A DNA stretch of 64,000 nucleotides from Vandiemenella viatica (GCA_031002005.1 JARYHS010009186.1:109094829-109158828); one strand, 5' to 3'. Shown: positions 12,582-22,793, numbered from the stretch's first letter. The notes: generated from the sequence alone by a model not told the origin. Numbers and translations: made by a program.

Positions 12582-12601
12582 TGATCAGTGATCACTGATC
12601 A
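12582..12601. repeat. Perfect 20-bp palindrome
   Basis: TGATCAGTGATCACTGATCA reads identically on both strands, with no spacer. It lies about 190 bp upstream of the mariner relic, but no matching inverted end was seen on the other side of that relic. Confidence 0.85.
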
Positions 12602-12769
12602 GTTTACAAGGCTGATTTTACTGCAGTGTCATCCGCTATAGAGAAATCAGAGTGTGCGGAAATTCTAAGACATGCGATTGGCAAATGTATAGTTTTAGCC
12701 ACCAGTCACCTAAAGTGTTCGTTACAGGTAAACACAAATGGCGACTCGTTTAGATAAATCCACTCAGTT

Positions 12770-13190
12770 ATTCGATTTCTGTAGGTCAAACATCTAATTG
12801 CTGCTGAAATTCACCGGCAGATGCTGAGTTTGCGGATAAACTTAATGTCTCGTCAGCATGTCCAAGAATTGTGTTGAAAGTTGCGGCCAGTAGAGAAAAT
12901 GTCACCGACGACGATCGCAGTTGAAGGGGTTTCGCTGGGATATACCAACCACCATCTATGGACCAACCCGGACCTCGCTCCAAGCGACTTACACTTTTTT
13001 CCTCTCTTGAAGGAACACCTAGGAGGCCGAATATTCGTTTCAGACGAGGAGGTGAAACATATCGCGCCAATGTGGTTGAACGCGTAAGGACAGGATTTTT
13101 ACCAGGAGGGAATGTTCAAACTCATTCCACCAAGCGACAAGTGCTTAAACCGATGTAGAGACGATGTCGAAAAATTACCCAATGAAGCTC
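12770..13190 (+). pseudogene. Internally deleted mariner transposase
   Basis: Two ends of a mariner-family (Tc1/mariner, DD34D) transposase are juxtaposed. At 12785-12935, with frameshifts, the reading AAEIHRQM, NLMSRQHVQELC, SRENVTDDDRS matches the N-terminal helix-turn-helix region. At 12940-13180 the reading PDLAPSD, LLKEHLGGR, SDEEVKH, FYQEGM, DDVEKL matches the C-terminal catalytic end, including the third acidic residue. The central part with the first two catalytic aspartates is absent. The frames contain stops, so this is a dead copy. Terminal repeats were not identified. Confidence 0.7.
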
Positions 13191-14352
13191 GTACTATCAG
13201 TTGGCTGTATTAAATACAATGTACACGTTTTACTACAGGCTTTTTTAAACTTAGTTTCTGATTACTCGTCACAATACGATTTGAAAATTCAGTCCATATA
13301 CATCCAGTTGTAGTAGTCCCAAATTTCGTATTTCTTGAGGGGGGGTGGATCGCGGCAAACGTTTCCAAATATCGAGATGCAGTTTATTCTCTACATACTC
13401 AACATCTTTAGATTGTTTGGAACGAAATAAGTCACCTTAAAAGTAAACACCTTACAACTGCCTGTTATTTAAATTGAATGCTGGATCATTTTTGTGCAAT
13501 AGAATTCCCTTTCGAGTATAAAGCAGCTGTACCATATCCGAGTCGACCAAAGATTAAGTTTGGTAGAACCGTCTGACCGGTTGAAGACTCTTTGGAGGAT
13601 TCAACACAGAGGGGCTACGAGTATTGTATCGCAGAACGAAGAAGACAGCAAGATTAGCAAGATACGAAAAGAATTACAGTATGAAGATGAAAGAGATATA
13701 TTAATTCTGAATTTAAGAAAACGAACAATAGAATGAGTGATAATATTTTTAAAGGTCATACAAATAAAATAAGTGGTTGTTGCATCTAGTGTATCGTAGC
13801 CAGATAGTTACAACCTTATATGGATGTCACGATACTCATGAATGCAATTATTTTAGTCTTGAATGGAGACGAGGAGAAGATAGTAGTTTTATCCATATAA
13901 TACTTGTTTTTGTATTGGTGAGTGATGAATATGGACGAATAATCTGTACTAGCATTTTCTTGCTCCTTTGCTAACACAAACGTTGGTGTGTGCAGAGCTA
14001 TGCGTTTGCCATTTGTTTTTCTTCTAGTTACAAAGCATATGAGCTTGTATGGTAGTATATTTTTTAATTTTTACTATAAAATAAAATCCACAATTTCATG
14101 AGCATATTGGTATGTTAAACTTTGATGTAGTGATTTCATTTGCATTTTCCGTGTGTTGTAATATAATACATGTCAGAAAACTGTAGAAAACTAAAAGTTA
14201 CATAGTCAGAAACAAATAGTAACAGAAACCAATGGTCCCGCCAGTGTTGCTCGGTGCTTCAAGGATGGAGGAAGTGGAACGGAACTGGATTCGAACCCTA
14301 ATCCCTGCATACCGGCCTTCGTAATTGTGTTTTGTAGGTGACATCCCTCAAT
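13191..14352. other. Intergenic sequence
   Basis: AT-rich with no supported gene or element. Confidence 0.5.
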
Positions 14353-14360
14353 CATCTAGA

Positions 14361-14724
14361 CAAAGGTTACTCAAACTTCTAGCTCCGCGTACTCCCTATA
14401 AAATTTCTCAGGTAACAGTAAACTCCCTTTAAATTTTTTTTTTCTTTTTATTTAAAAAAAAAATTAATAAAATCAGGATTTTTGTTTTACAAAAGTAATG
14501 CAGTGGCAAAGGAGCACAAGGTTATTAATTAATGTGATTGATGGGCTTGTTTCTTCCTGCAGGTTGAGTCAATTACAGAGTATTTTGCTCATGTTCAGTT
14601 TCAATTCACCATTGTACGTGTTGGAAATTCGAGACAGCTAGTCAGCCGCCATAACGTAAATCTTGTCGCGAACCCCCTACGATCAACCCCTAGGGGTTCG
14701 GGTATCTCGCTTTCAGAACCCCTG
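14361..14724. mobile_element. Possible degenerate hAT-like non-autonomous element
   Basis: The left edge reads 'caaaggttactcaaact...agctccgcgtac' and the right edge reads 'gcgaaccccc...tttcagaacccctg'. This resembles the hAT-derived repeats that start with 'cag.ggttctcaaac..' and include 'gcgaaccccc'. The inverted ends are imperfect and the candidate 8-bp flanks agree at only about half the positions. It may be related to the clearer copy at 58806-59080. Confidence 0.3.
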
Positions 14725-15079
14725 AATTCTGAGCAGTAGGCTCCATCCCTTTTGGTGTACCGCCCCCTTTAAAAAAATTACTCACTGCCCACTTTCCGAA
14801 AATAAAAATAGCTATCGCCCCCTTTTCTAGAAAAAAACCTCGCCGATTTCCCTTTATAGTATTAATAATGTTGGTGTATTATTCAGTTTGATTAATAAAT
14901 AGATATTATGAAAAATATTATCAATTACATCGGATAGCTTGGTGGTATTGCAATAATTTTTCGATATATGGTTCCTTATTGGTCATCAGCTATTTTTAAT
15001 TGCCTCAGTATCTTTTTTAACCTAATAAATTGCTGACTATATTAAATCATTTTGTCTCTGCATATGATCATAGGAATGC

Positions 15080-15270
15080 AGTTTAAACGTCTTTGATCCT
15101 GGCGGTAATTTGAAGGGGGTAGCAAAATCGGGTTTGAAGTTGGGCATTTAAATCGCGTTTTTTTTTTTCCGCTCCACTACTACTCTTGGTGACCACGATA
15201 GGAGTAGTGACAATCGGGGAGATGACTTGGAGTGGTATCAATAAGGGCGGCAAAATAATGTTTTTGCCCC
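15080..15270 (+). repeat. Dispersed minisatellite-like repeat, copy 1
   Basis: Irregular repeats of a 'ggagtagtgacaatcgggg' type end in 'gggcggcaaaataatgt' (15245-15261). The 16-nt 'ggcggcaaaataatgt' occurs exactly on the opposite strand at 62628-62643, beside a longer array of similar units. The two loci therefore belong to one dispersed family of unknown class. Confidence 0.5.
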
Positions 15271-15510
15271 GGTTCGGATGTTTCTTGGATCCACTACTGG
15301 CTACAACTGTTAAATTTATTTATTTTCCATATGGAACATAGCCCAGCACCTAGTATCTAATCTGGGTCCTTATTTCCATTCTTTTTCATTTATATATATT
15401 TGTACATATACATATATAACGTATTAACATATAAGCAATAAATGCAAGAAAATTTTGATTCAATTTCCAATATCTATTACATGTACTGTTATTAAACAGA
15501 ATGGGCACCA

Positions 15511-15607
15511 CTACTACATCTACTACTACTGCTATTGTACCTAACATTACTACTACTACTACTACTAATACCATTACTACTTCTACTAATACTACTATTA
15601 CCACCAC
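15511..15607 (+). repeat. Imperfect (ACT)n microsatellite
   Basis: A trinucleotide tract with interruptions. The Thr-rich and Val-rich open frames overlapping it on the two strands come from the repeat and are not genes. Confidence 0.85.
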
Positions 15608-15624
15608 CAATTGTCACTTCGGTC

Positions 15625-15870
15625 CACTAATGTTCATTTTTCTTGGTGTTAAGTGCGTTCCAAAGGTAGAGTCCCCTGGAATAGGCAGCAAAGTCAGCCG
15701 CCCAGACCATCAAGAGTTCAACTCCTGGAATACCAAGACTGCCCCAGCTGTCGCTCAGAAGACGGCCTCTCTGGGGCACACTGAAGTTCCTCCGACGATT
15801 GATGTTGCTCATTGTCGTAGGATATCTTCCGTCAATCCAGTGTTGTGAAAGCCAGACATGCAGCATCATT
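15625..15870. other. Balanced-GC stretch open on both strands, unassigned
   Basis: About 240 bp without stops in one frame on each strand (plus 15501-15848, minus 15627-15869), following the microsatellite. Neither translation has a domain I recognise. It could be an exon, or a fragment of an unidentified repeat; I cannot choose between them. Confidence 0.2.
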
Positions 15871-16050
15871 GTTCCCTCTGCAATTGTTTCTGGAATTAGC
15901 TTCCTCTATCCCAAGAGTTATAAGTGTGTTCTCCTCTTATGCTATCTGTGGCCTTTGATTTCGCTCGGCATTTTTTCCTTTTTATAAATTTCTCCTTCAA
16001 AAATTTTGAGGCTAGATGGCTACTGTTAAAACTAAACCAAGCGACTTCCC

Positions 16051-16133
16051 GTCGCGTGTCGGTCAAGGCGGCGGCCGCCCCAACTGTTCACACGACGCGA
16101 CTTTTTGAACCGCCACCTCGACCGACACGTGAC
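16051..16133. repeat. Inverted repeat with 24-bp arms
   Basis: The arms at 16051-16074 and 16110-16133 pair at 21 of 24 positions around a 35-nt loop. They start with 'gtcgcgtgtcggtc' and end with 'gaccgacacgtgac'. The GC-rich stem sits in an otherwise unique block (16030-16160). It could be a MITE core, a structured RNA, or regulatory DNA. Confidence 0.6.
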
Positions 16134-16363
16134 CCATCGATTTGGCGAGTAGGCCTACACCTCAATTCTATGTGAAACAATAGGTATTGAAGACGAGAGT
16201 GAAATTCGTTTACTGTACCGATGGTGGATCACGAGAAGAAAAACTTCAGTTATCAGTGCTTTTCAATCAACTTCATTCATTTTTCCCTATTAAATTGAAA
16301 ATATAAGAACGCTATCATAAAAATATATTTACCACATTCGTTCGAACCAATCAGACACTAACT

Positions 16364-16645
16364 GTGTTTTTTGGTTCAAAAGTACAGATTAAGATGAAGT
16401 TTCGGTCCTGGTGCTCTCGACAGAAGTTAATTGAAAAATTCTCGACTGATGTATTTCGGAATGACAGCAAACAAATATTGCTACCAGCAACATTCATATC
16501 TCGGAATGACCTCGAAAATAAGATAAGAGAAATCAGGGGGATAACCGATTCCTTTCTGTACTCATTGTTTCCACGAGCGATTAGAGAATGGAATAGAAAT
16601 GATTTACTAGGCGAGTAAACTTAAAATCCGACAGGAGTAGCTCTC
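16364..16645 (+). pseudogene. LINE reverse-transcriptase C-terminus
   Basis: An 84-codon frame ends SRNDLENKIREIRG, then TDSFLYSLFPRAIREWN. The 'S.ND...KI.EI....T..F.YSFFPR.IR.WN' pattern is the characteristic C-terminal end of a LINE RT protein family. A diverged sister copy is at 43612-43842 on the minus strand. No upstream RT palm is in frame, so it is 5'-truncated. The SINE at 16661 inserted just downstream of its stop. Confidence 0.65.
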
Positions 16646-16646
16646 G

Positions 16647-16660
16647 CTAAATCATTCCTT
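16647..16660. repeat. Left target-site duplication of SINE copy A
   Basis: CTAAATCATTCCTT is repeated exactly at 16907-16920 on the far side of the SINE (14 bp). Confidence 0.9.
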
Positions 16661-16906
16661 TTTTTTTAACTGCTTAACGTCTCTTATCAGCGAGGTCTTT
16701 AGAGATGGGAACGGATGGGAGGGGGGAGGGGGCAAGGAATGGGAAGGAATTCGGCCATGGCCTTTTGAAGGAAGCATCCCGGCATTTGCCTGGAGTGATT
16801 TGGGAAACCATGGAAAACCCAAATCTGGATGCCCGGACGGCGATTCGAACCGCCGTCCTCCCGAATGCGAGGCCAGAACGCTATCCGTTACACCACCACT
16901 CTCGGT
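16661..16906 (-). mobile_element. tRNA-derived SINE, copy A (near full length)
   Basis: Read on the minus strand, it starts with a tRNA-like head: box A around 'ggtgtaacggatagcg' and box B 'ggcggttcgaatcgcc'. The body contains 'atttgggttttccatgg' and a 'tgccgggatg' block, then a G/A-rich segment. It ends in 'cttaagcagtt' style sequence and a short A tail (T run at 16661 on the plus strand). Exact 14-bp target duplications flank it, showing LINE-type retroposition. The family recurs at 24038, 27312, 30861, 43236 and 44637. Confidence 0.9.
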
Positions 16907-16920
16907 CTAAATCATTCCTT
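16907..16920. repeat. Right target-site duplication of SINE copy A
   Basis: Exact second copy of CTAAATCATTCCTT. Confidence 0.9.
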
Positions 16921-17065
16921 CCATCCTGATCTGGATTTTCCATGGTTTTCCCGGATCACTCCAGGCGAATGCTGGGATGGTTCCTCACAATAACGCATGG
17001 GCGCCTCCTGCCCTTCCAAACCATTACCCTTTCGGACAGGTGCAATGCACCCTCCACCACACACG
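16921..17065 (+). repeat. SINE body fragment, opposite orientation
   Basis: It begins 'ccatcctgatctgg' and continues with 'ttttccatggttttcccgg' and 'ccaggcgaatgctgggatgg', the same body core seen in SINE copy A but on the plus strand and without a head. It belongs to the variant closer to the orthopteran-type SINE (see 22557-22777). Before copy A inserted, it directly followed the LINE C-terminus at 16645. Confidence 0.65.
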
Positions 17066-17081
17066 TTTAGTGAATCGTGGA

Positions 17082-17102
17082 GTAGTAATAATAATAATAA
17101 TA
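17082..17102 (+). repeat. Short (TAA)n microsatellite
   Basis: About seven consecutive trinucleotide units. Confidence 0.8.
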
Positions 17103-17319
17103 GGAAAATTTAAATTTCAAAGTCTAAGGGTACGTTATTAAAAGAAAATCAAATCGGGAAATTAGTATAAGGAAAGCAAAAAATAAAAAATAAATCTATT
17201 TAAATTTGCATTATTTATTTAATGAAATTGTATATTAAGTGTTTTACATTTGAAAACTAGAGTGTAATGAGACAAATAGGAAAAAAATCTCCATTTCTGA
17301 TTCTTTTTCTTTAGTCGGC

Positions 17320-17480
17320 AGTGTCGCCGTGCCTCCTCCACGCCGCGAGTGCAAAACAGACGAAGCAGCGCCGCGCGGCATCGTCTGTTTCTCCCCATTG
17401 AATTACATTGTACCACGCGTCGACTGGACTGCCGCGCGGCAGAACGTGTCTGATAGCAGAGAGCGGCTGTTCGTTGCAGC
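17320..17480. other. GC-rich block with two palindromes
   Basis: The decamer 'gccgcgcggc' occurs at 17370-17379 and again at 17431-17440. The second is part of a perfect 14-bp palindrome (17429-17442). The first lies inside a 7-bp-arm inverted repeat (cagacga ... tcgtctg, 17357-17387). The block has no recognised coding content, and its function is unknown. Confidence 0.5.
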
Positions 17481-18300
17481 CAAAACAAGAAAAACAAAAA
17501 GATAAAAACAATAATAAATAACAATAATACATAAAAAAATCATGTTACTACTTACCTACAATTAATTCTAGAAACATTTTTCAACAAAACTGGAACATAT
17601 AGATGATACACCGAAATTATACTAGTTATAAAGTGTTTACTGCATGATGCAGCCTACCAACTGACACTATACCGCCAGAGATATGCCTGGATGACCAACG
17701 AGGCCTAGCCACAGATAATTTGTTTCCCTAAGCTGTCTCCCGCAGTAAAACTATCTTCCTCACGACATGCTGTAAAATATTTGGAATTTTTGTTCGTACT
17801 CTCGGTTCGCCACCAAATAAAGTTCAGTAATTCGATCTGCGCGATCTGACAGCTGGCACCGACTCCAAAAATAACTAATTAATATAAAACTTTCAATAAC
17901 AGTAATTTAAAATATTGTCCATTTAGATTTACTTTCTTCTAAGCAAGGTATAAAGTTATTTTAAAATTTTTAGTGCCCTTTTTTGAAGGCGGTTTTTATG
18001 TTTTTTAAACAATTATTTTATTTATGGAAAAGGTGTCCCATAAAAGATGGAGTTGGTATAGTATGGCGGGGAATCCCAATTCCATTCTACCATTTAACAT
18101 GTCTCATAGTCAATTTACAACTTGTTTTAAAACCTAAGGTATGGGTTGGGGAGGGGGGGAGGAGGTGGGCGTGGGAGGATTAACTGAGGGCATCTTATAT
18201 TTCAGCTTGGACTAGTCTCCTTTCATCTGCATGAGCACCGTATTCTTAGGTTATAATATCTCTAGCTGCTCGTGTTCTGCTAGAGCTACGCCTTAGGTCT
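17481..18300. other. Intergenic sequence
   Basis: AT-rich. A G-run near 18148-18175 is the only compositional feature noted. Confidence 0.5.
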
Positions 18301-18306
18301 GATATA

Positions 18307-19163
18307 CAGTGCTGTCAACCCAAAATGACGAACTGTCGTTATTGGCCTGACGGAATTCCGCTACGGGTTATCAAAATTCCGCCACCGAATATAAAAATTG
18401 CGCTACAAATAAATAATTATTGCAAAGAATATTAATAAAAGTTATCAGAAATGATGAAATCTCTTCTTAAACGTAGGAAGTGAATTCCGTATAGAGATGT
18501 TAAGTTATTGCCAGTGTGGTTGTCGAATAGAGGATGACTGAAGATTTGCGCTATTGTCATCGTATTAATAGTAGTAGCAGCAACAGTTGTTACAGTTAAA
18601 GAAGATATTTCTATCATACCAATAGATATTTTACAAAATAAGAAGTAATTCATTATTCGGTTAAATCATGTAAATGCAGAAGAAAGATAATATTGAAGGA
18701 TTAAATGATTTTACTTTTTTTTAACGTTATACGTGCATTATTTACTAATCATATCAGGCAATAACAAAATAATAGTGTTATTGCAGTTTACACTACAGTC
18801 AGTCTTCATCAAAAGAGGCAAAAGTTTCAGTTTCACCTTCTTTAAACTGATACATACAGTGGCCAAATTTCTTGAGATGATCATTAGTAATTTGAGCAAG
18901 CATACAGACACGCGTTACATGAATAGCTGCAAAATACTTGCTACGATTAGTTATTCGAATGCGTAAGAGTGAGTAGGTAATGTTCAGTTTTGGCTTGTTT
19001 AGATGCCTGGGAAGAGACTATTAACGAAATGAATGTTGGTCCTCCAGAAATTCATTTTCTATTGTTATAGCAAGGAACATGGCAAAATGTCGCTACGTTT
19101 TCGACAATTTACACGCCGCTCTGTCTCCATACGGATAAAATTCCGCTACGGTTGGCACCATTG
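18307..19163. mobile_element. Candidate hAT-like non-autonomous element
   Basis: The putative left end CAGTGCTGTCAACC and the inverted right end CAATGGTGCCAACC agree at 11 of 14 positions and fit the common hAT terminus 'CAGTG.TG.CAAC'. Near both ends the motif 'ttccgctacgg' recurs in the same orientation. Candidate 8-bp flanks agree at only half the positions, so the call is tentative. There is no transposase frame inside. Confidence 0.35.
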
Positions 19164-19267
19164 CAACTATTCGCCTGCGGGGTATGTAAAATAAGAATAC
19201 GCAATATACCGATGCCAGAAATTTTAGATAGATATAGAATAATAATTTTCCGATGCAGATTACGAAT

Positions 19268-19269
<2 letters not shown>

Positions 19270-19344
<75 letters not shown>
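19270..19344 (-). repeat. Poly-A tail of LINE (75 T on plus strand)
   Basis: A 75-nt T run directly abuts the 3' end of the minus-strand LINE copy at 19345. It is best read as that element's A tail, possibly lengthened later by slippage. Confidence 0.8.
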
Positions 19345-19349
<5 letters not shown>

Positions 19350-19985
19350 CGTCAGTATTTCGACTGGTTTGACGCAATCCTCCATCCTTTCCTATCCAGT
19401 GCTAACCTCTTCATTTCTACATACCCCTTACAGCCCACGTCCTCAATTATCTGTTTCATATATTCTAATCTCTGTCTTCCTCTACAGTTCTTACCTTCGA
19501 CTGTTCCATCCACTAACAAATTAACCAATCCAGAATGTCTCAAAATATGACCTACCAGCCTGTCTCTTCTTTCCGTTAGCTTCCTCCAAAAACTTCTATT
19601 CTCACCAATCATTTCCAAAACTCGTTCATTTCTTGCTTTGTCCACTTAATTTTCAGCATTCTTCTGTAGCACCACATTTCAAATGCATCAATTTTCTTTA
19701 TTTCCGGTATTACTAAAATCCATGTTTCGCTACCATAAAGTGCTGTGCTCCACACAAAGAGTTTTAAAAAGTTCTTTCTAATTCCTAGATCAATATTTGA
19801 AACCAAACGGTTTCTCTTTTTGCTAGTGCTATTCTGCTTTTAACATCATTCCTGCTTCGGCCATCGGTTGTAATTTTACTTCCCAAGTAACAGAATTCAC
19901 TTACTTCTCCTATTGCATCCGATCCTATTTCTATAATTAATCTACTAGTATTAGTATGATTTCTGCTACATTTCATTACTTATGT
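19345..19985 (-). mobile_element. 5'-truncated LINE with long A tail
   Basis: Minus strand, same family as 5466-6537. Three pieces in shifting frames read from the 5' side. First (19785-19976) contains SEFCYLGSKITTDGRS. The second (19609-19806) contains LYGSETWIL and AFEMWCYRRMLKIKW. The third (19352-19645) contains RRDRLVGHILRHSGL and GKNCRGRQRLEYMKQI. Together they are the C-terminal third of the RT protein, after the palm. At least two frameshifts break it. The 75-nt A tail marks the 3' end. Confidence 0.85.
19352..19976 (-). pseudogene. LINE RT C-terminal region, frameshifted
   Basis: Collinear fragments of one protein spread over three frames (breaks near 19800 and 19625). The order YLGSKIT, ETW, MLKIKW, LVGHILRH, EGKNCRGRQR is the usual post-palm order in this LINE family. 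The RT active site itself is missing because of 5' truncation. Confidence 0.8.
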
Positions 19986-20324
19986 CTTGCGTTGTTTAGT
20001 TGGAATTGTATGTTTTTACCAATCAATTAGATTTGTCTGTAAATAAAATTTATAAGTAAATGGTATACTAACTGACTGCGAGAAAAACAGCTTCAGCGAT
20101 CGATATAACATTACTAAGGCCCTCATGTTTTTTTAAAAGCATATGCAGATGCATATTTTGAGTGTTAGTACATATTCTAAGGATATTCGGAATTTGTTTC
20201 ATCCCATGATCTAATACCAGATATTTCAGAAGAAACTGAAGAGTCTAGTGTATCTGTATGTTATATGTCACTGGGAACCGCAATAAGTCTGTCAAATTCT
20301 TGGAGAGTAAACAGCGTTGTTCTT

Positions 20325-20602
20325 AAGGTGACTTCCCACGGCCCGTGCATTTGCCGGGAGCAACAGTCCAGCTATCAACAGTGGGCTGTGGGAAGGGAGC
20401 CGCCTCTACTGGCCGGATGATGAGCTTCTATCCGTCGCCTAGTCGGTAAACATCAAACGCCCCGGTAGCTGAAGAGACACTAAGCAACGTGGTGGGGAGG
20501 TGGCTGCAAGGTGTCGAAGGCTAGCCTGTGGTGCATGCTGATCCGTGCAATTCGGCTGTCTGGCGAGGACTATAAAATCACGGGGCTTGGGAAGTCACCA
20601 TT
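20325..20602. mobile_element. MITE with about 21-bp inverted termini
   Basis: The ends GGTGACTTCCCACGGCCCGTG... (20327 on) and ...CACGGGGCTTGGGAAGTCACC (to 20599) are inverted copies with few mismatches. They enclose about 230 bp of GC-rich non-coding DNA. The superfamily is unclear: flanks 'cttaa' and 'attat' do not give a clean target duplication, although a TA duplication is possible. It appears nested within the older hAT-derived region. Confidence 0.65.
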
Positions 20603-20889
20603 ATGGCGGTTCTCTTTATAAGACTTTGGCCGAACTTTCTCCAAATTGCTGCACGAGCCAGTTTGCCTGAGAATAGATTCACGGCTTCTAGACCTCAGGA
20701 TACTCCACTTACAAAGGAAAGTTTACATTCTTTTCCCAAAGCAGTAGGCTTTCAAAGTTTTTGGTGACAGGAGTGGACGTCTGCTATGCATAGTTTTGTT
20801 TAATCTGACTGCAAAAACGCCTAAAGAAAATTGAAAAAACATAATTTTTAATTAAACAGTGGATTACTGGCAATAGTGACTATTCTAGT

Positions 20890-22200
20890 GACGGCGATGT
20901 TGTGTACTGTCAAATGTGTGAGAACAATGCAAAATGCAAGAAAATATTTCAACTTTAACAGCATTCTAAAACAGCTGCACATCTCAGGTCAAAAGATAAG
21001 AGTAGGAACACGCAGCAGCTACTTTTAACTCAGGTGAAATCACGGTCTAAAATCAGTACACTTTCTCCTGAACGTTTTAAGGCTTTTGTAAGCAACCACA
21101 TCCCGCTGCATAAATTCAATAATCCAGATCTACTGGTATTTCTTCAAAAGTATTGTGTTATCAGTTAATCAAAGGATACCGGATGAATCCACACTTAGGA
21201 AAAATTATATACTTTCTCTACACGCTTCTATCCTGGATTCAATTCGGTCTGACATAGGAGGGAACTGTGTCTGGATATCGGTAGATGAAACAACCGATTC
21301 CTATGACCGATACGTAGCGAACATCACAGTTGGCAAATTATGTCAAGAAGAACCCGGAAATTGCAAAATGTTAGAGAAAACCAACCACTGTACAGCTGTA
21401 AGATTTGTAAACGATTCCCCGTGACTTCTGTGTCCTACTGAATCGGAGAGTGATTGTTACAACGTACAGTTCTTAATCACAGAGACAGCTTCATATATGT
21501 TTAAAGCTGGTCAGTCGCTTCGAGCATTTTCCCCCAATCTTATCCATGTTACAGTTTGGCGAATGGATCACATCGCATTGCAGAAGAGGTACGTTCTCTT
21601 TTTCCTTCTGTTAACAAAGTAATTTAAAGCGGGAAAAGTGAGCCTAAAAGCACCAGCTTGTGTAAAATTTTGTAATGATCGTTTACCTGAGGTTCCTCTT
21701 CCACCGAAACTTGTTCTTAGTAGATGGGGAACTTGGTTGTCTATAGTGCTGTTCTACCGTGAGAACTTCTATCAAGTGAAAGATGTAGTCACAAATATTA
21801 ATGATGAAGATCGTACTGCGTGTGTTCGTGAAGCAAAGTGCGCATTTGATTGTAATTCTGTATATCGAGATATTAATTTCATCCGCGTACACTATTAGTC
21901 ACTTTCGAAGGCTATAAAGGGTTTAGAAACTCGCTGTGCACCCCTTCAAGAGTGTATTCTGTTGCTTCACAACACAATTTCTTCTTTAAATGCCGTCCCT
22001 GGTAAAATTGGAGAAAAAATTAAATGTAACCTCAGCAGGGTGTTGGACTCAAATCCAGGGCTCAAAAACATTCAATCAAGATGGAATCGCACCTTTGCCA
22101 GATAAATGTTGCGAGCAGTCAGTACCATTGCACTGTAAAAGTATTGTCCAATCACGTCCGTCGACGTGGAACGATCATTTTTGTATTATTAACTAATTCT
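20890..22200 (+). pseudogene. Broken hAT-family transposase (CGBP1-like group)
   Basis: Collinear fragments of one protein in shifting frames. A BED-like finger (VYCQMCENN ... QHSKTAAH) is at 20897-20990. Next come PERFKAFVSNHIPLHK and then the catalytic block IPDESTLRKNY ... WISVDETTD at 21165-21300. Further on, EKTNHCTAVRF (21375-21410) and PPKLVLSRWGTW (21695-21740) follow. The order and motifs match the hAT-like transposase family related to CGG-repeat-binding proteins. In-frame stops occur near 20960, 21422, 21621 and 21896, so it is inactive. Confidence 0.75.
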
Positions 22201-22540
22201 GTCCAACAATCGGAAATTTTTGACCGCCGAAAACATGGAAAAACTCGTGGTAACATATTGTGATTCATCATTTTGAAAGGAATAAAAATGCATATCGGTG
22301 AGTTGAAATAAAATAAATCATTTGATAAGTGCATATTCTTTAATTGTTAGTGCATATTTTAGGTCTATTGCGCATATTTTACGTGTTTTTAGTGCATATA
22401 TATCCAGGACTTACACATTACAGACTCACACATGCTGTTCGTCTGTCTGTCACCATTTGATTAGTTATCAATATTTCAAGACAAAAAATGTTATTTATCC
22501 CGAAAACGCTGTGAAACGTAACAAACAGACAAAGATAGAG

Positions 22541-22556
22541 TTACTTCGCATTTTTT
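22541..22556. repeat. Left target-site duplication of SINE
   Basis: TTACTTCGCATTTTTT matches 22778-22793 with one mismatch over 16 bp. Confidence 0.7.
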
Positions 22557-22777
22557 GGTTTGTGGGCTGCTGGAGGGTCTCGCGGACCCTTTTCAGCCAA
22601 ATAACCTAAAGCGGATGGAAGGGGGATGGAAGTCGGCCGTGTCCTTGTAGGGAACCATCCCGGCGTTCGCATAGAGTGACTGTGGAAAACCACGGAAAAC
22701 CCCCGTCAGGATGGGATTTGACCCGTCCTTCCGAATGTTAGGTAGGAGGGCAAACTTGCCTTCCTCCCATCTCGATC
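22557..22777 (-). mobile_element. tRNA-derived SINE, orthopteran-type variant
   Basis: On the plus strand it shows 'ggaagtcggccgtg', 'ggaaccatcccggcgttcgc', 'ggaaaaccacggaaaaccc' and 'tcaggatgggatttgaccc'. This is the reverse complement of a SINE body common in orthopterans. The head is degenerate. It shares the 'gggatggttcc' and 'ttttccatggttttcc' core with the copy-A family but has a different tail, so two SINE families share a central domain. A 16-bp target duplication with one mismatch flanks it. Confidence 0.75.
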
Positions 22778-22793
22778 TTACTTTGCATTTTTT
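22778..22793. repeat. Right target-site duplication of SINE
   Basis: TTACTTTGCATTTTTT, the second copy with one mismatch. Confidence 0.7.

Larger units (their letters stand above)
20130..22420 (+). mobile_element. Decayed hAT-family transposon
   Basis: Surrounds the broken transposase at 20890-22200. Repeated 'gcatatt' motifs occur on both sides (20140-20160 and 22328-22400). I associate such motifs with the non-coding ends of the hAT group whose protein resembles CGG-repeat-binding protein. Exact termini were not found, so the limits are approximate. A separate MITE (20325-20602) lies between the left motif cluster and the coding part. Confidence 0.45.

Noticed and set aside
15386..15610. 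Val-rich ORF that looks like a membrane protein
   Set aside because: It is the antisense translation of the (ACT)n microsatellite.
16820..16906. Possible tRNA gene
   Set aside because: Boxes A and B belong to a SINE head followed by SINE body and tail and flanked by target duplications; the acceptor stem does not pair.
19248..19995. Target-site duplication for the LINE at 19345
   Set aside because: 'attacgaatgg' beside the A tail and 'attacttatgt' near the 5' edge agree only partly; too weak to claim.
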